DNA from: Haliea sp. | Lineage (GTDB): Bacteria > Pseudomonadota > Gammaproteobacteria > Pseudomonadales > Halieaceae | Assembly (NCBI GenBank): GCA_024642265.1 | Contig: JAHEBL010000012.1 | Span: 1-60,832 of the forward strand | Direction of reading: 5' to 3' | DNA length: 60,832 nt | Shown here: piece after piece, positions 19,258 to 29,615 of the stretch | Numbering within the stretch: the first letter of the stretch is position 1 | How the letters are laid out: every line of letters starts with the position of its first letter | Translations under genes and position numbers: made by a program | The notes under the pieces: model-generated | Told to the model about the DNA's origin: nothing | Seen by the model: the letters and a program-made list of their open reading frames with translations, nothing else | Databases searched by the model: none

Positions 19258-22116
19258 CTAATCATTGCCCGGCTTGTCGTCAGCCAGTGCTTCGTTGATG
19301 AACTGTTCCTGCTGAGCCACGTGCAGGGCCATGTAGCCCGCCGCCGGAGCAGCGGAGGAATCGCGACCGACATAGCGCAGGTAGACATCCCGGTTGTGCT
19401 GGTGAATAACCCTGCGCATATGGTGCTGACTGGAATACCACGCACCCTGGTTCATCGGCTCTTCCTGGCACCAGACAGCATCATTGATATTCGGGTAGCA
19501 TCCCAGGACCTCAAGCAATTCTTCCTCCGGAAAGGGATACAGCTGCTCGAGCCTCAGGATGGCGATATTGTCTATGCCGCGCTCGCGCCGGGCGGCGCGC
19601 AGATCGTAAAACACCTTGCCGCTGCACATGATCACCCGCTCTACCGCAGATTTGTCGATGTCGTCGGTTTCGTCCAGAACGTTGAAGAAACGTCCGTCGG
19701 CCAGTTCCTCGATAGTGGAGGTGGCTTCCTTGTGCCGCAGCAGGCTCTTGGGGGTCATGACCACCAGGGGTTTGCGCAGCGGTCGAATCGCCTGGCGTCG
19801 CAGCATGTGAAACACCTGGGCCGGAGTCGTCGGCACGCAAATCTGGATATTGTGCTCGGCGCACAACTGCATGAAGCGCTCCAGCCTGGCGGAAGAGTGC
19901 TCCGGGCCCTGTCCCTCGTAGCCGTGCGGCAGCAGCATGGTAAGTCCGCTGAGGCGCTGCCATTTGTGCTCACCGCTGGTAATAAACTGGTCGATAACCA
20001 CCTGGGCACCATTGGCGAAATCACCGAACTGCGCCTCCCAGATCACCAGGCCCTGGGGCAAGGTTGTGGAGTAGCCGTACTCAAACGCCAGCACCGCCTC
20101 CTCGGAAAGCAGCGAGTCGTATATACGGAACGTGGCCTGGCCAGGATCCAGGTGCTGCAGCGGACGATAGGTCTTGCCGGTCTTCTGGTTGTGCAATACG
20201 GCGTGGCGATGAGAAAAGGTGCCGCGACCCACGTCCTGGCCGGTTATACGCACCGGGTAGCCCTGTTTCAGGAGGGCGGCATAGGCCAGGGTCTCGGCGA
20301 AACCCCAGTTCATCGGCATGGCGCCCGCGGCCATCTTGCGCCGGTCCTCGAGGATCTTGGCGACCTGCTTTTGCAGCGGGAAGTTGTCCGGCGGCACATT
20401 GCTGTCGTGTGCGAGGGCCTGCAACTCCTGGATATCCATGCCGGTTTCTGCCTGCAGGGTCCACTCGTGTCCCAGGTAAGGCGACCAGTCGACGAACAGG
20501 GTCTTGTTCGGTTCCGAGACGAGGCTGCTCACCAGTGGTTCACCCCGGTCCAGGGACTCCCGGTAGCGCTCCACCAGGAACTTGTCTTCCGCATCACTCA
20601 GTATTCCGCCTGAGATCAGTCTGGCGGCGTAGAGGTCGCGTGTGGTCTTGTGCTTGCGGATCTTCGCGTACATGACCGGCTGCGTCACCGCGGGCTCATC
20701 GGCCTCATTGTGACCGCGACGGCGGTAGCAGATCAGGTCTATCACCACGTCTTTCTTGAATTCGGTGCGAAAATCAACCGCCATCTGGGTAACAAAAAGT
20801 ACCGCTTCCGGGTCGTCCGCGTTGACGTGGAATATCGGCGCCTGGACCATCTTGGCAATGTCGGTGCAGTACTCGGTGGAGCGGGCATCCTCGCGTCGGT
20901 TGGTGGTAAAGCCGACCTGGTTGTTGAGCACGATATGCAGGGTGCCGCCGGTTTTATAGGCCCGGGTCTGGGACATCTGGAATGTCTCCATCACCACGCC
21001 CTGGCCGGCAAACGCTGCGTCGCCATGGATGACGATGGGTACAACGAGGCCACCGCTCTTGTCGCTGCGTCGCTCCTGTCGAGCGCGCACCGAGCCCTCC
21101 ACCACGGGAGACACGATTTCCAGGTGGGAGGGGTTGAACGACAGCGCCAGGTGAATTTCTCCGCCGGGCGTCATCACGTTGGACGAAAAACCCTGGTGGT
21201 ATTTGACGTCGCCGGAACTCGAGTACTGCACCCTGCCCTCAAACTCCGCAAACAGCTCGGAAGGGTTCTTGCCCAGTATATTCACCAGCACATTGAGACG
21301 GCCCCTGTGGGCCATGCCGATCACGATCTCCTGGGCGCGGTAGGAACCGCTGCGCTGGATCATTTCATTCAGCATGGGTATGAGGCTTTCGCCGCCCTCA
21401 AGACCGAAGCGCTTGGTGCCGGGGTACTTCGTGCCCAGGGATTTTTCCAGGCCCTCGGCCTGTATCAGGCTGCTCAACAACTGCAGCCGCACCTCCCTGC
21501 TGTAATCCGGTGCCGAGCGCACGGATTCCATGCGCTGCATAATCCAGTGCCGCTGCTCCGTATCCACGATATGCATGAATTCGGCGCCCACTGTATGGCA
21601 GTAAGTGCGCTCGAGGGTTTGTACTATTTCACCCAGGGTCGCGTCTGCCTTGCCGATATGCATGCTGCCCGTCTGGAACACCGTATCGAAGTCCGCAGCG
21701 GAGAGTTGGTGGAAAGACAATTCCAGATCCGCTACATGTTCTCTCTCGGCCAGGCCGAGGGGGTCGAGCTGGGCCTTCTGGTGGCCGCGCTGGCGGTAGG
21801 CAGATATCAGCTGGACGACACGAACCTGCTTGCGCTCGTACTCGGTAGCCTGCGAATCGTGCTGGACTGTCGCTTCTGTGCGCACCCGCATCTTGCTTAT
21901 CTGGGCAAAGCGATCGCGGATGACGGAGTGGGGAATGTCCTCGATCTGGACGATCGCGGAGTCTACCCTGGGCAGCTTGTCGAAATACTCGCGCCACTGC
22001 TCGGGAACGCCATTCGGGTTCTTCAGGTAGACCTCGTACAGGTCTTCCACATAAGTGGCATTGCCGCCGGCGATATGCGAGCTGCGCCACAGCTGTTCCA
22101 TCGAGCTTTCTTGCAT
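19258..22116 (-). CDS. sucA: 2-Oxoglutarate dehydrogenase E1
   Basis: This is the thiamine-diphosphate-dependent E1 that decarboxylates 2-oxoglutarate and succinylates the lipoyl group of SucB. The 952 residues include the N-terminal [16 protein letters not shown] segment, [25 protein letters not shown], the ThDP-binding GDAAFAGQG...NNQVGFTTN block and the C-terminal CSGKVFYDL. The start ATG at 22116 has GAAGGG six bases ahead, which favours it over an in-frame ATG five codons later. It is the first gene after sdhB, separated by 190 bp with two small hairpins. Confidence 0.98.
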   Translation of the reverse strand: MQESSMEQLWRSSHIAGGNATYVEDLYEVYLKNPNGVPEQWREYFDKLPRVDSAIVQIEDIPHSVIRDRFAQISKMRVRTEATVQHDSQATEYERKQVRVVQLISAYRQRGHQKAQLDPLGLAEREHVADLELSFHQLSAADFDTVFQTGSMHIGKADATLGEIVQTLERTYCHTVGAEFMHIVDTEQRHWIMQRMESVRSAPDYSREVRLQLLSSLIQAEGLEKSLGTKYPGTKRFGLEGGESLIPMLNEMIQRSGSYRAQEIVIGMAHRGRLNVLVNILGKNPSELFAEFEGRVQYSSSGDVKYHQGFSSNVMTPGGEIHLALSFNPSHLEIVSPVVEGSVRARQERRSDKSGGLVVPIVIHGDAAFAGQGVVMETFQMSQTRAYKTGGTLHIVLNNQVGFTTNRREDARSTEYCTDIAKMVQAPIFHVNADDPEAVLFVTQMAVDFRTEFKKDVVIDLICYRRRGHNEADEPAVTQPVMYAKIRKHKTTRDLYAARLISGGILSDAEDKFLVERYRESLDRGEPLVSSLVSEPNKTLFVDWSPYLGHEWTLQAETGMDIQELQALAHDSNVPPDNFPLQKQVAKILEDRRKMAAGAMPMNWGFAETLAYAALLKQGYPVRITGQDVGRGTFSHRHAVLHNQKTGKTYRPLQHLDPGQATFRIYDSLLSEEAVLAFEYGYSTTLPQGLVIWEAQFGDFANGAQVVIDQFITSGEHKWQRLSGLTMLLPHGYEGQGPEHSSARLERFMQLCAEHNIQICVPTTPAQVFHMLRRQAIRPLRKPLVVMTPKSLLRHKEATSTIEELADGRFFNVLDETDDIDKSAVERVIMCSGKVFYDLRAARRERGIDNIAILRLEQLYPFPEEELLEVLGCYPNINDAVWCQEEPMNQGAWYSSQHHMRRVIHQHNRDVYLRYVGRDSSAAPAAGYMALHVAQQEQFINEALADDKPGND

Positions 22117-22235
22117 GTGGACCCTTCCAGCGGGTTGCGATCAGCGCCCCCAGAGCGCGTCAGATAAAGCAGTGTAGCAGCACTGAAGGCATTGCGGGCC
22201 AGCACTCTCCCGGACCCGCTCCATTCGGCTCTGCT

Positions 22236-22270
22236 CCGCCTTTAAGGCGGTTTACCTTATTACAATAAGG
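22236..22270. other. Two adjacent inverted repeats between sdhB and sucA
   Basis: CCGCCTT/AAGGCGG (22236-22242 and 22244-22250) and CCTTATT/AATAAGG (22255-22261 and 22264-22270) are perfect 7-bp inverted repeats in tandem, beginning 37 bp beyond the sdhB stop. Neither is followed by a convincing T-run on the minus strand. They may mark the sdh-suc transcript boundary, a processing site or a weak terminator. Confidence 0.4.
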
Positions 22271-22306
22271 GCAACGTTTTCAATCTGTTATGAACATATC
22301 TTAAAG

Positions 22307-23011
22307 TTATGTCGCACGACTTAACAGCATGTTACGAATGTGCCCGATAGCCCTGGTGGGATTCAAACCCTTGGGGCAGACGTTCACGCAGTTCTGGATA
22401 CCATGGCAGCGGAACACACTGAAGGGGTCGTCCAGCCGCGACAGTCGCTCCTCGGTGGCGGTGTCGCGGGTATCCGCGAGAAAGCGGTAGGCCTGCAGCA
22501 ATCCCGCCGGCCCGATGAAGCGCTCCGGATTCCACCAGAACGAGGGACAGGAAGTGGAGCAGCATGCACAGAGGATACACTCGTACAAGCCGTCCAGCTT
22601 GGCCCGGTCCTCGGGAGACTGCAAGCGCTCGATGGCCGGCGCCGGCGTGTCGTTCTGCAGGTAGGGCTGCACTTTTTCGTACTGCGCGTAGAACATGCTC
22701 ATATCGACCACCAGATCCCGTATCACGGGCAGGCCGGGAAGGGGTCGCAGTACCAGCTTGTTGCTGCGCACGGTCTCTGACAGTGGCGTGATACAGGCCA
22801 GGCCATTCTTGCCGTTCATATTGACACCGTCAGACCCGCACACGCCCTCGCGGCAGGAGCGGCGATAGGTCACCGTGGTGTCCTGGGCCTTGATCAGCTC
22901 CAGTACGTCCAGCACCATCAGGTCCTTACCACCGGTATCGACCTGCACATCCTGCATGTAGGGCTCGGCATCGGTTTCCGGGTTATAGCGATAGATACTT
23001 ACTTGCAACAT
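22307..23011 (-). CDS. sdhB: Succinate dehydrogenase iron-sulfur subunit
   Basis: SdhB carries the three Fe-S clusters passing electrons from SdhA to quinone. The 234 residues show the [2Fe-2S] ligands CREGVCGSDGVN and GLAC, and the C-terminal cluster ligands CILCACCSTSCPSFWWN and CVNVCPKGLNP. Length is normal. It lies 12 bp after sdhA as last gene of sdhCDAB. Confidence 0.98.
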   Translation of the reverse strand: MLQVSIYRYNPETDAEPYMQDVQVDTGGKDLMVLDVLELIKAQDTTVTYRRSCREGVCGSDGVNMNGKNGLACITPLSETVRSNKLVLRPLPGLPVIRDLVVDMSMFYAQYEKVQPYLQNDTPAPAIERLQSPEDRAKLDGLYECILCACCSTSCPSFWWNPERFIGPAGLLQAYRFLADTRDTATEERLSRLDDPFSVFRCHGIQNCVNVCPKGLNPTRAIGHIRNMLLSRAT

Positions 23012-23023
23012 GGTGACTGCCTC

Positions 23024-24796
23024 TTAATACGTTCGCGCTTTGGGCTGGAAGGTATCGACCGTTTTGGGTTCAAAATTCACGGCGCGCTTGCCCACCCGCT
23101 TGTCGGTGGGGAAAAACACGGAATGGCACAGCCAGTTCTCGTCGTCGCGTGAATCGAAGTCCTCGCGCGCATGGGCGCCGCGGCTCTCCTTGCGCTCCTC
23201 GGCGGTGATAGCGGTTGCCTCGGCCACTTCCAGCAGATTCTGCAGTTCCAGCGCCTCGATCCGGGCCGTGTTGTAGGCCATGCTCTTGTCGTCGAGCCTG
23301 GCATTCTCGATACGACCGCGCAGGTCAGCCAGTTTCGCAATACCCTGCTGCATGAACTCCCCGTTGCGGAACACGCCGAAGTGGTTCTGCATCGTGTTCT
23401 GGAGCTCCTTGCGCAGGACTGCAACGCTCTCGCCGCCAGACGAATTGTTCAGACGGTCCAGGCGGGACATGGCCTGCTCGATGTCGCTCTCGGAAGCATC
23501 GCGCAATTCGATACCCTCGCGCAGGGCTTTTTCGATATAGAGCCCCGAGGCCCGACCGAAAACCACCAGGTCGAGCAGAGAGTTGCCACCCAGGCGGTTG
23601 GCGCCATGCACCGACACGCAGGCCACTTCGCCGCAGGCATACAAGCCGGGCACGATGACGTCGTTGCCACTGGCGTCCAGGGTCAGCGCCTGGCCATGGA
23701 CGTTGGTGGGAATGCCGCCCATCATATAGTGACAGGTGGGGACCACCGGAATCGGTTCCTTGACCGGGTCGACATGGGCAAAGGTACGCGACAATTCGCA
23801 GATACCCGGCAGGCGGCTTTCGAGAACTTCCTCCCCCAGGTGATCCAGTTTGAGCAGTACGTGATCGCCCTCGGGACCACAGCCACGGCCCTCGATAATC
23901 TCCAGTACCATCGAACGCGCCACCACATCGCGGCCGGCCAGGTCCTTGGCGTTGGGCGCATAGCGCTCCATGAAACGCTCACCATCCTTGTTGATGAGGT
24001 AACCGCCCTCGCCACGGCAGCCCTCGGTCACGAGGGTACCCGCACCGGCGATGCCAGTGGGGTGGAACTGCCACATCTCGATATCCTGAACCGGGAAACC
24101 GGCGCGCAGGGCCATGCCAATGCCGTCACCGGTATTAATGTGGGCGTTGGTGGTTGAGGCGTAGATGCGCCCTGCCCCGCCGGTGGCGAACACGGTTGCC
24201 TTGGATTTGATGTACACGGTTTCGCCGGTTTCTATACAGATGGCCATCACACCGACTACTGCACCATCCTGGTTCTTGACCAGGTCCGTGGCAAACCACT
24301 CGTTGAGGAAAACCGTGTTGTTCTTCATGTTGCCCTGGTACAGGGTGTGCAGCAGGGCGTGGCCGGTGCGGTCTGCCGCGGCACAGGTCCGCGCCGCCTG
24401 GCCACCCTCGCCGTAATTCTTGGACTGTCCTCCAAAGGGGCGCTGGTAGATGCGCCCCTCCTCGGTACGTGAAAATGGCAGGCCCATATGCTCGAGCTCA
24501 AACACCGCTTCCGGCCCCACGCTGCACATGTACTCGATGGCGTCCTGGTCGCCGATATAATCGGAGCCCTTGACTGTGTCATACATATGCCAGCGCCAGT
24601 CGTCGTTGGGGTCGTCGCTGGCGATCGCGCAGGTGATCCCGCCCTGGGCGGACACCGTGTGCGAACGGGTGGGGAACACCTTGGAAATTACCGCGGTTTT
24701 GTAGCCAGACTGGGCCAGTTGCAGGGCCGCGCGCATACCGGCGCCGCCTCCGCCGACGATCACGCCATCAAACGAAATAGTACGAAGAGCAGCCAT
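23024..24796 (-). CDS. sdhA: Succinate dehydrogenase flavoprotein subunit
   Basis: SdhA oxidises succinate to fumarate using covalently bound FAD on the cytoplasmic face of the inner membrane. The 590 residues contain [12 protein letters not shown], the FAD-histidine in [10 protein letters not shown] (His46), the catalytic-region [11 protein letters not shown] and [19 protein letters not shown], and end in QPKARTY as expected. It is three bases downstream of sdhD. Confidence 0.98.
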   Translation of the reverse strand: MAALRTISFDGVIVGGGGAGMRAALQLAQSGYKTAVISKVFPTRSHTVSAQGGITCAIASDDPNDDWRWHMYDTVKGSDYIGDQDAIEYMCSVGPEAVFELEHMGLPFSRTEEGRIYQRPFGGQSKNYGEGGQAARTCAAADRTGHALLHTLYQGNMKNNTVFLNEWFATDLVKNQDGAVVGVMAICIETGETVYIKSKATVFATGGAGRIYASTTNAHINTGDGIGMALRAGFPVQDIEMWQFHPTGIAGAGTLVTEGCRGEGGYLINKDGERFMERYAPNAKDLAGRDVVARSMVLEIIEGRGCGPEGDHVLLKLDHLGEEVLESRLPGICELSRTFAHVDPVKEPIPVVPTCHYMMGGIPTNVHGQALTLDASGNDVIVPGLYACGEVACVSVHGANRLGGNSLLDLVVFGRASGLYIEKALREGIELRDASESDIEQAMSRLDRLNNSSGGESVAVLRKELQNTMQNHFGVFRNGEFMQQGIAKLADLRGRIENARLDDKSMAYNTARIEALELQNLLEVAEATAITAEERKESRGAHAREDFDSRDDENWLCHSVFFPTDKRVGKRAVNFEPKTVDTFQPKARTY

Positions 24797-24799
24797 AAC

Positions 24800-25162
24800 T
24801 TAAAAACCCCACAGAATCTGGATGCCCCAGACGACATACGTGAACATGATAATGGCGCAGGCCACCTGCACCAGCAGGCGCAGTACATTGCCGGTAGTGC
24901 CCATCAGGCGCTCGGTGAGGTAGTCGGTGACGACCGCCCACAGACCAACCCAGGCGTGGATGCCCAGCGAAAACAGCGCCAACAGGCTGAACACCCTCAT
25001 CCAGGTCTGGGAGTAGAGCTCCTTCCAGGCCGCGTAGTCGACGCCGCCGAGGAGCACGAAGCCCACCACGAGGAAATAAGCCAGCAGGATGACAGCCGTG
25101 ACTCGCTGCATCAGCCAGTCATAGAGGCCGGATCGGCCCATACTCGTTACTGCAGTTACCAT
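24800..25162 (-). CDS. sdhD: Succinate dehydrogenase membrane anchor subunit D
   Basis: The 120-residue protein has three membrane segments (about 22-42, 53-73 and 89-112) and the SdhD-type DWLMQRVTAVILLAY and HAWVGLWAVVTDYL segment, whose His is a heme ligand candidate. With SdhC it anchors the complex and forms the quinone site. The ATG at 25162 overlaps the end of sdhC by seven bases. A TTG two codons upstream is an unlikely alternative. Confidence 0.94.
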   Translation of the reverse strand: MVTAVTSMGRSGLYDWLMQRVTAVILLAYFLVVGFVLLGGVDYAAWKELYSQTWMRVFSLLALFSLGIHAWVGLWAVVTDYLTERLMGTTGNVLRLLVQVACAIIMFTYVVWGIQILWGF

Positions 25163-25530
25163 ATCCAAATCCCCGCAAGCAGTATCAGTGCGACGGACAC
25201 CGCCAGGACTATCTGCGCCCCCCGGGTGCCGCCCTCCATTGTCTCACCGACCCCAAGGTCCATGATCAAGTGCTTTACGCCAGCGACCGAATGGTAGATC
25301 AGCGCGGCCACCACAGCCCAGATGACCAGTTTCGCCAGCGGACTGGCCAGACAGTCCTGCAACTCGGCGAAGCTCTCGGGGCTGGCGAGGCTGGCATCCA
25401 GGGCCCAGATGAGAACGGCGATGCCGGCAAAGAGGAATACGCCTGAGGCGCGGTGTGCGATGGACGTCCATGCGGTGATGGGCAGCCGCATGGTACCTAT
25501 ATCCAGGTTAACGGGACGCTTGTCTTTCAC
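25156..25530 (-). CDS. sdhC: Succinate dehydrogenase cytochrome b556 subunit
   Basis: The 124 residues have three membrane segments and the SdhC signatures RPVNLDI, ITAWTSIAHRASGVFLF and the heme-ligand His in YHSVAGVKHLIMDLG. It is the first gene of sdhCDAB and is divergent from gltA. A good sigma-70-like promoter lies about 100 bp upstream of its ATG (see the separate entry). Confidence 0.96.
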   Translation of the reverse strand: MKDKRPVNLDIGTMRLPITAWTSIAHRASGVFLFAGIAVLIWALDASLASPESFAELQDCLASPLAKLVIWAVVAALIYHSVAGVKHLIMDLGVGETMEGGTRGAQIVLAVSVALILLAGIWIW

Positions 25531-25636
25531 TTTAGGGCACCATAATTTTGACGCCCGGTTGGGCGGTTAATCGGTTAGAGCCGGAAGCGCTTCGACGGCC
25601 CGGACGCCAAGCTCCCAGCCAATCAAAACGCGCCAA

Positions 25637-25665
25637 ATTATAAGGACTTACCTTCCTAATTACAA
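25637..25665 (-). promoter_or_regulatory. Likely sigma-70 promoter of sdhCDAB-suc
   Basis: On the minus strand TTGTAA (25665-25660) is followed after exactly 17 bp by a perfect TATAAT (25642-25637). Transcription would begin near 25630 and give a leader of about 100 nt before sdhC. No other good pair was seen in the 332-bp sdhC-gltA gap. Confidence 0.65.
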
Positions 25666-25799
25666 ACTTGTTACGAAAACTGCCACCCCGGGAAGGTGCT
25701 TTAATGGCAGCGCCTCATTCTAGTGCAATTTTCCAGCCGGGGGATTGCCGACTTTAGTCGCAAACAGGCATTGGATCGGGGCAAATAGACCCCGATCAA

Positions 25800-25827
25800 T
25801 TGACAAAAACGCGGGAAACTCTATAGT
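25800..25827 (+). promoter_or_regulatory. Likely sigma-70 promoter of gltA
   Basis: A perfect TTGACA (25800-25805) is followed by a 16-bp spacer and TATAGT (25822-25827). The start site would be near 25834, leaving about 29 nt of leader before the gltA ATG, with AGGA at 25853-25856. Confidence 0.7.
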
Positions 25828-25862
25828 GGGACGCCCATCTTTTTGACATCCCAGGATCTCCC

Positions 25863-27152
25863 ATGAGTGACAAAAAAGCCCTTCTTACCGTCGACGGCCT
25901 GGACGCGCCGATCGAGCTGCCTATTTACTCCGGCACTCTCGGCCCCGACGTGGTGGACGTCGGCGCACTTACCGGCAAGGGAATGTTCACCTATGACCCG
26001 GGTTTTGTCTCCACGGCCGCCTGCGAGTCACAGATCACGTTCATTGACGGCAACAAGGGTATTTTGCTGCACCGCGGTTACCCGATTGAACAGCTGGCAG
26101 ACGAGTCAGATTATCTTGAGACCTGCTACCTGCTGCTCTACGGAGAGCTGCCCAGCAAAGCAGAGAAGACACGTTTCGTCAGCACGGTGCACCGGCACAC
26201 CATGGTTCACGAGCAGATCCGCACGTTCTTCAACGGTTTCCGCCGCGACGCTCACCCCATGGCGATCATGTGCGGTGTGGTCGGTGCCCTTTCGGCCTTC
26301 TATCACGACTCGCTGGATATTTCAGATGACAACCACCGCCAGGTCGCCGCATTCCGCCTGATCGCAAAGATGCCAACACTGGCGGCCATGAGTTACAAGT
26401 TCTCCACCGGTCAGCCCTTTATGTACCCGGACAACAAACTGAGCTATTCCGAAAACTTCCTGCACATGATGTTTGGCAATCCCTGTGAGCCGAGCAACAT
26501 CAGCCCGGTGCTGGCACGAGCCATGGACCGCATCTTCCTGCTGCATGCCGACCATGAACAGAATGCGTCCACCTCCACGGTGCGCCTGGCGGGTTCTTCC
26601 GGGGCAAACCCCTTCGCCTGCATCGCGGCGGGCATCGCTGCGCTGTGGGGGCCGTCTCACGGCGGGGCCAATGAAGCCGTGCTTGAAATGCTCGAGGAGA
26701 TCGGCGATGTCTCGCGCATCGACGAGTTTGTCGCACGGGCCAAGGACAAGGACGACCCCTTCCGCCTGATGGGTTTCGGCCACCGGGTCTACAAGAACTT
26801 CGACCCCCGGGCCAAGGTGATGAAAGAGGCCGCCGACGACGTACTTGCCGAACTTGGCATCGACAACGATCCCCTGCTGTCCATAGCCAAACGGCTGGAA
26901 GAAATCGCCCTGAACGACGAGTACTTCATCGAGAAGAAGCTCTACCCCAATGTCGATTTTTACTCCGGCATCATCCTCAAGGCCATCGGTATCCCCACCA
27001 GCATGTTCACGGTCATTTTCGCCGTGGGCCGCACCGTCGGCTGGATCGCTCACTGGAACGAAATGATTTCCGGCAGTTACCGGATCGGTCGCCCGCGCCA
27101 GCTCTACACCGGCTACAAGCAACGGGATTACGTGTCGCTGGACAAACGTTGA
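25863..27152 (+). CDS. gltA: Citrate synthase
   Basis: GltA condenses oxaloacetate with acetyl-CoA. The 429 residues are typical of the large hexameric, NADH-sensitive Gram-negative type. They show the N-terminal beta domain ([13 protein letters not shown]), GYPIEQLA, catalytic-site histidines in [15 protein letters not shown] and [16 protein letters not shown], and the C-terminal [10 protein letters not shown]. The start has AGGA six bases upstream. It is divergent from sdhC and ends in a strong terminator, so it is a single-gene transcript. Confidence 0.98.
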   Translation: MSDKKALLTVDGLDAPIELPIYSGTLGPDVVDVGALTGKGMFTYDPGFVSTAACESQITFIDGNKGILLHRGYPIEQLADESDYLETCYLLLYGELPSKAEKTRFVSTVHRHTMVHEQIRTFFNGFRRDAHPMAIMCGVVGALSAFYHDSLDISDDNHRQVAAFRLIAKMPTLAAMSYKFSTGQPFMYPDNKLSYSENFLHMMFGNPCEPSNISPVLARAMDRIFLLHADHEQNASTSTVRLAGSSGANPFACIAAGIAALWGPSHGGANEAVLEMLEEIGDVSRIDEFVARAKDKDDPFRLMGFGHRVYKNFDPRAKVMKEAADDVLAELGIDNDPLLSIAKRLEEIALNDEYFIEKKLYPNVDFYSGIILKAIGIPTSMFTVIFAVGRTVGWIAHWNEMISGSYRIGRPRQLYTGYKQRDYVSLDKR

Positions 27153-27174
27153 AAACAGACCGGCTGAGCAGATC

Positions 27175-27198
27175 AAGGGCCGCCTCGCGGCCTTTTTT
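27175..27198 (+). terminator. Rho-independent terminator of gltA
   Basis: GGCCGC (27178-27183) and GCGGCC (27187-27192) form a 6-bp GC stem with a CTC loop, followed by six T (27193-27198), 23 bp after the gltA stop. Confidence 0.92.
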
Positions 27199-27249
27199 CA
27201 TGCCTGGACCGATATCCAGTAATTACCCCATTCAGGGAGCAAGCCACAC

Positions 27250-28371
27250 ATGAGCGACATCGTGATCAGCGGCACAGGCCTCTTCACTCCCACGGAGTCT
27301 ATAAGCAACGAAGAGCTGGTAGCCTCGTTCAACGCCTATGTCGAGATTTTCAACACAGAAAACGCCGACGCCATTGCCGCGGGGGATATCGCTCCCCTGC
27401 AGCCCTCCTCCGCTGAATTCGTGGAAAAGGCCTCCGGCATCAAGTCTCGCTACGTGATGAACAAGGACGGCATTCTCGACCCGCGACGGATGGTTCCCCG
27501 GCTGCCCGAGCGCCCGAACGATGCGCAGTCTATCCAGTGCGAAATGGCGGTCGCGGCTGCCCAGGAAGCCATGTCCCAGGCCAACAAAACCGCATCGGAT
27601 ATCGACATGGTGATCGTCGCCGCCTCGAATATGCAGCGAGCCTACCCGGCCATGGCGGTGGAAATCCAGGACGCCCTGGGTATCGAGGGCTTCGGCTTCG
27701 ACATGAACGTGGCCTGCTCATCCGCCACCTTCGGAATTCAGCAGGCTCGGGACGCGATCCAGTCCGGCAGCGCCAGTTGTGTGCTCATGGTCAACCCGGA
27801 AATCTGCAGCGGCCACCTGAATTTCCGCGATCGGGATTCACACTTTATTTTTGGTGACGTCTGCACAGCGGTTATTGTGGAAGCCGCCGCCACTGCCACT
27901 TCCGGCGAGCAGTACCAGATTGTCGACAGCAAACTGCAAACCATTTACTCCAACAACATCCGCAACAATTTCGGTTTCCTCAACCGCGGTGACGAATCCG
28001 GTGTCGGGGAACGTGACAAATTGTTTGTCCAGGAAGGTCGCAAGGTATTCAAGGAGGTCTGCCCGGCGGTTGCCTCGCAGATATCCGGGCAACTCGACAA
28101 ACTGGGCATTGCCCCCGGGCAGGTGAAGCGCTTCTGGCTGCACCAGGCGAACCTGAGCATGAACCAATTAATCTCGAGGCGGGTACTGGGCCGGGAAGCC
28201 ACGGAGGCCGAGGCCCCCACTATTCTCGACGAGTATGCCAACACGAGTTCGGCCGGTTCGGTCATCGCTTTTCACAAACACCGGGCAGATTTTAAATCAG
28301 GCGAAATCGGTGTGCTGTGCTCTTTCGGCGCCGGTTACAGCATCGGCAGCGTTATTCTCAGGAAGATCTGA
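27250..28371 (+). CDS. FabH-like beta-ketoacyl-ACP synthase III
   Basis: This is a thiolase-fold ketosynthase of 373 residues, longer than canonical FabH (about 320). The catalytic triad is complete: Cys156 in [10 protein letters not shown], His298 in WLHQANLSM and Asn331 in YANTSSAG. The C-terminal [12 protein letters not shown] glycine-rich loop is also present. FabH enzymes condense an acyl-CoA with malonyl-ACP. The longer N-terminal insert, together with the [12 protein letters not shown] segment, resembles alternative FabH-type enzymes of pseudomonads that feed preformed acyl chains into fatty-acid synthesis; this assignment is from memory of the family. It stands alone between gltA and the convergent hisC. 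Confidence 0.85.
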   Translation: MSDIVISGTGLFTPTESISNEELVASFNAYVEIFNTENADAIAAGDIAPLQPSSAEFVEKASGIKSRYVMNKDGILDPRRMVPRLPERPNDAQSIQCEMAVAAAQEAMSQANKTASDIDMVIVAASNMQRAYPAMAVEIQDALGIEGFGFDMNVACSSATFGIQQARDAIQSGSASCVLMVNPEICSGHLNFRDRDSHFIFGDVCTAVIVEAAATATSGEQYQIVDSKLQTIYSNNIRNNFGFLNRGDESGVGERDKLFVQEGRKVFKEVCPAVASQISGQLDKLGIAPGQVKRFWLHQANLSMNQLISRRVLGREATEAEAPTILDEYANTSSAGSVIAFHKHRADFKSGEIGVLCSFGAGYSIGSVILRKI

Positions 28372-28375
28372 GTCG

Positions 28376-29443
28376 TCAGGACACCGGGCCCAGCAGCTCA
28401 CCCAGTGCCCCCAGCAGCTCATCGCATTGCTCATCGGTGCCGATGCTGATACGCAGATGCTCATCGATCCGCGGCTTGTCAAAGTAGCGCACGATAATGC
28501 CCCTGGCACGCAGTGCGGAAAACAAGTCACGCGCCGCCCTGTCAGGATGCCTGGCCAGAATAAAATTCGCCGCCGAAGGCAGTACCTCAAAGCCCAGCTT
28601 CACCATAGCGGCCGACAATCTCTCGCGACTGGCTATCACTCGCCCGCAGGCGTGCTCGAAATAGGCCTCATCTCCCAGGGCTGCAACCGCGGCATGCTGG
28701 GCCAGCGCGTCCAGCGGATATGAGTTGAAGGAGTTCTTTACTCGCTGCAGGCCATCGATGAGCGCCTGGCTGCCCATCGCGACGCCCACGCGCAGCCCCG
28801 CAAGCGCCCAGGATTTCGACATGGTCTGGACAACCAGCAGGTTGTCGAACTCCGGTATCAGTTTGGTAGCGGACTCACCACCAAAATCAATATAGGCCTC
28901 ATCGATGACCACCACGCTATCGGGGTTCTGCTCGAGCAGCTGTCGAACCGACGCAAGCCCGAGCAGTATACCGGTAGGTGCATTGGGATTGGGAATGATG
29001 ATAGCGCCGTTGTCGCCCCGGTAGTCCTCCGGGTCAACCCGGAAATCCGCAGTCAACGGCACTGTCCGCCAGCGCACCCTGTAAAGATCGCACCAGACCG
29101 GGTAAAAGCTGTAAGTGATGTCGGGGAACAACAGGGGCTTGTCGTGCTTCAACAGGGCCAGGAAAACATGGGCCAGCACTTCGTCGGAACCGTTACCGAC
29201 AAACACCTGCTCGGGCCGCAGGGCGTTGCGATCCGCAAAAGCCTGCCTGAGCTCGGTTGACTCGGGGTCAGGGTAGCGGCGCAGCGTATCCGCGGACACC
29301 GCGGCGATGGCTTCCAGGACGCGGGGTGACGGGGGATATGGAAGCTCATTGGTGTTGAGCTTGACGAGCTTGTCGAGTCGGGGCTGCTCGCCCGGGACAT
29401 AGGGCGTCAGCCGCCCGACTACATCGCTCCAGTAACGGCTCAT
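28376..29443 (-). CDS. hisC: Histidinol-phosphate aminotransferase
   Basis: HisC is a PLP enzyme converting imidazole acetol phosphate to histidinol phosphate. The 355 residues match family length and show [29 protein letters not shown], the PLP-contact DEAYIDF (181-187) and the PLP lysine Lys210 in [14 protein letters not shown]. No other his genes are adjacent. Closely related paralogues also act on aromatic amino acids, so the physiological substrate is likely but not certain. Its 3' end is four bases from the convergent ketosynthase gene. A tRNA-Glu gene lies immediately upstream on the same strand. Confidence 0.93.
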   Translation of the reverse strand: MSRYWSDVVGRLTPYVPGEQPRLDKLVKLNTNELPYPPSPRVLEAIAAVSADTLRRYPDPESTELRQAFADRNALRPEQVFVGNGSDEVLAHVFLALLKHDKPLLFPDITYSFYPVWCDLYRVRWRTVPLTADFRVDPEDYRGDNGAIIIPNPNAPTGILLGLASVRQLLEQNPDSVVVIDEAYIDFGGESATKLIPEFDNLLVVQTMSKSWALAGLRVGVAMGSQALIDGLQRVKNSFNSYPLDALAQHAAVAALGDEAYFEHACGRVIASRERLSAAMVKLGFEVLPSAANFILARHPDRAARDLFSALRARGIIVRYFDKPRIDEHLRISIGTDEQCDELLGALGELLGPVS

Positions 29444-29459
29444 GGCATACTCGCAATAG

Positions 29460-29535
29460 TGGCGTCCCCTAGGGGGTTCGAACCCCTGTTACCGCCGTGA
29501 AAGGGCAGTGTCCTGGACCACTAGACGAAGGGGAC
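29460..29535 (-). tRNA. tRNA-Glu (anticodon UUC)
   Basis: The minus strand reads GTCCCCT...AGGGGAC, a perfect 7-bp acceptor stem. The anticodon arm has CCCTTTCACGG (loop CUUUCAC, anticodon UUC), and the T arm is AGGGGTTCGAACCCCT. Discriminator G and an encoded CCA (29462-29460) complete 76 nt. It is 16 bp upstream of hisC and in the same direction. Confidence 0.97.
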
Positions 29536-29615
29536 GCAAGGCCGGAAAACCGGGTCTCCGGAAGCGCGCTATTGTACCCAAGCAACAAAGCAATGCAACA
29601 AAGGGGGGTGACGCA

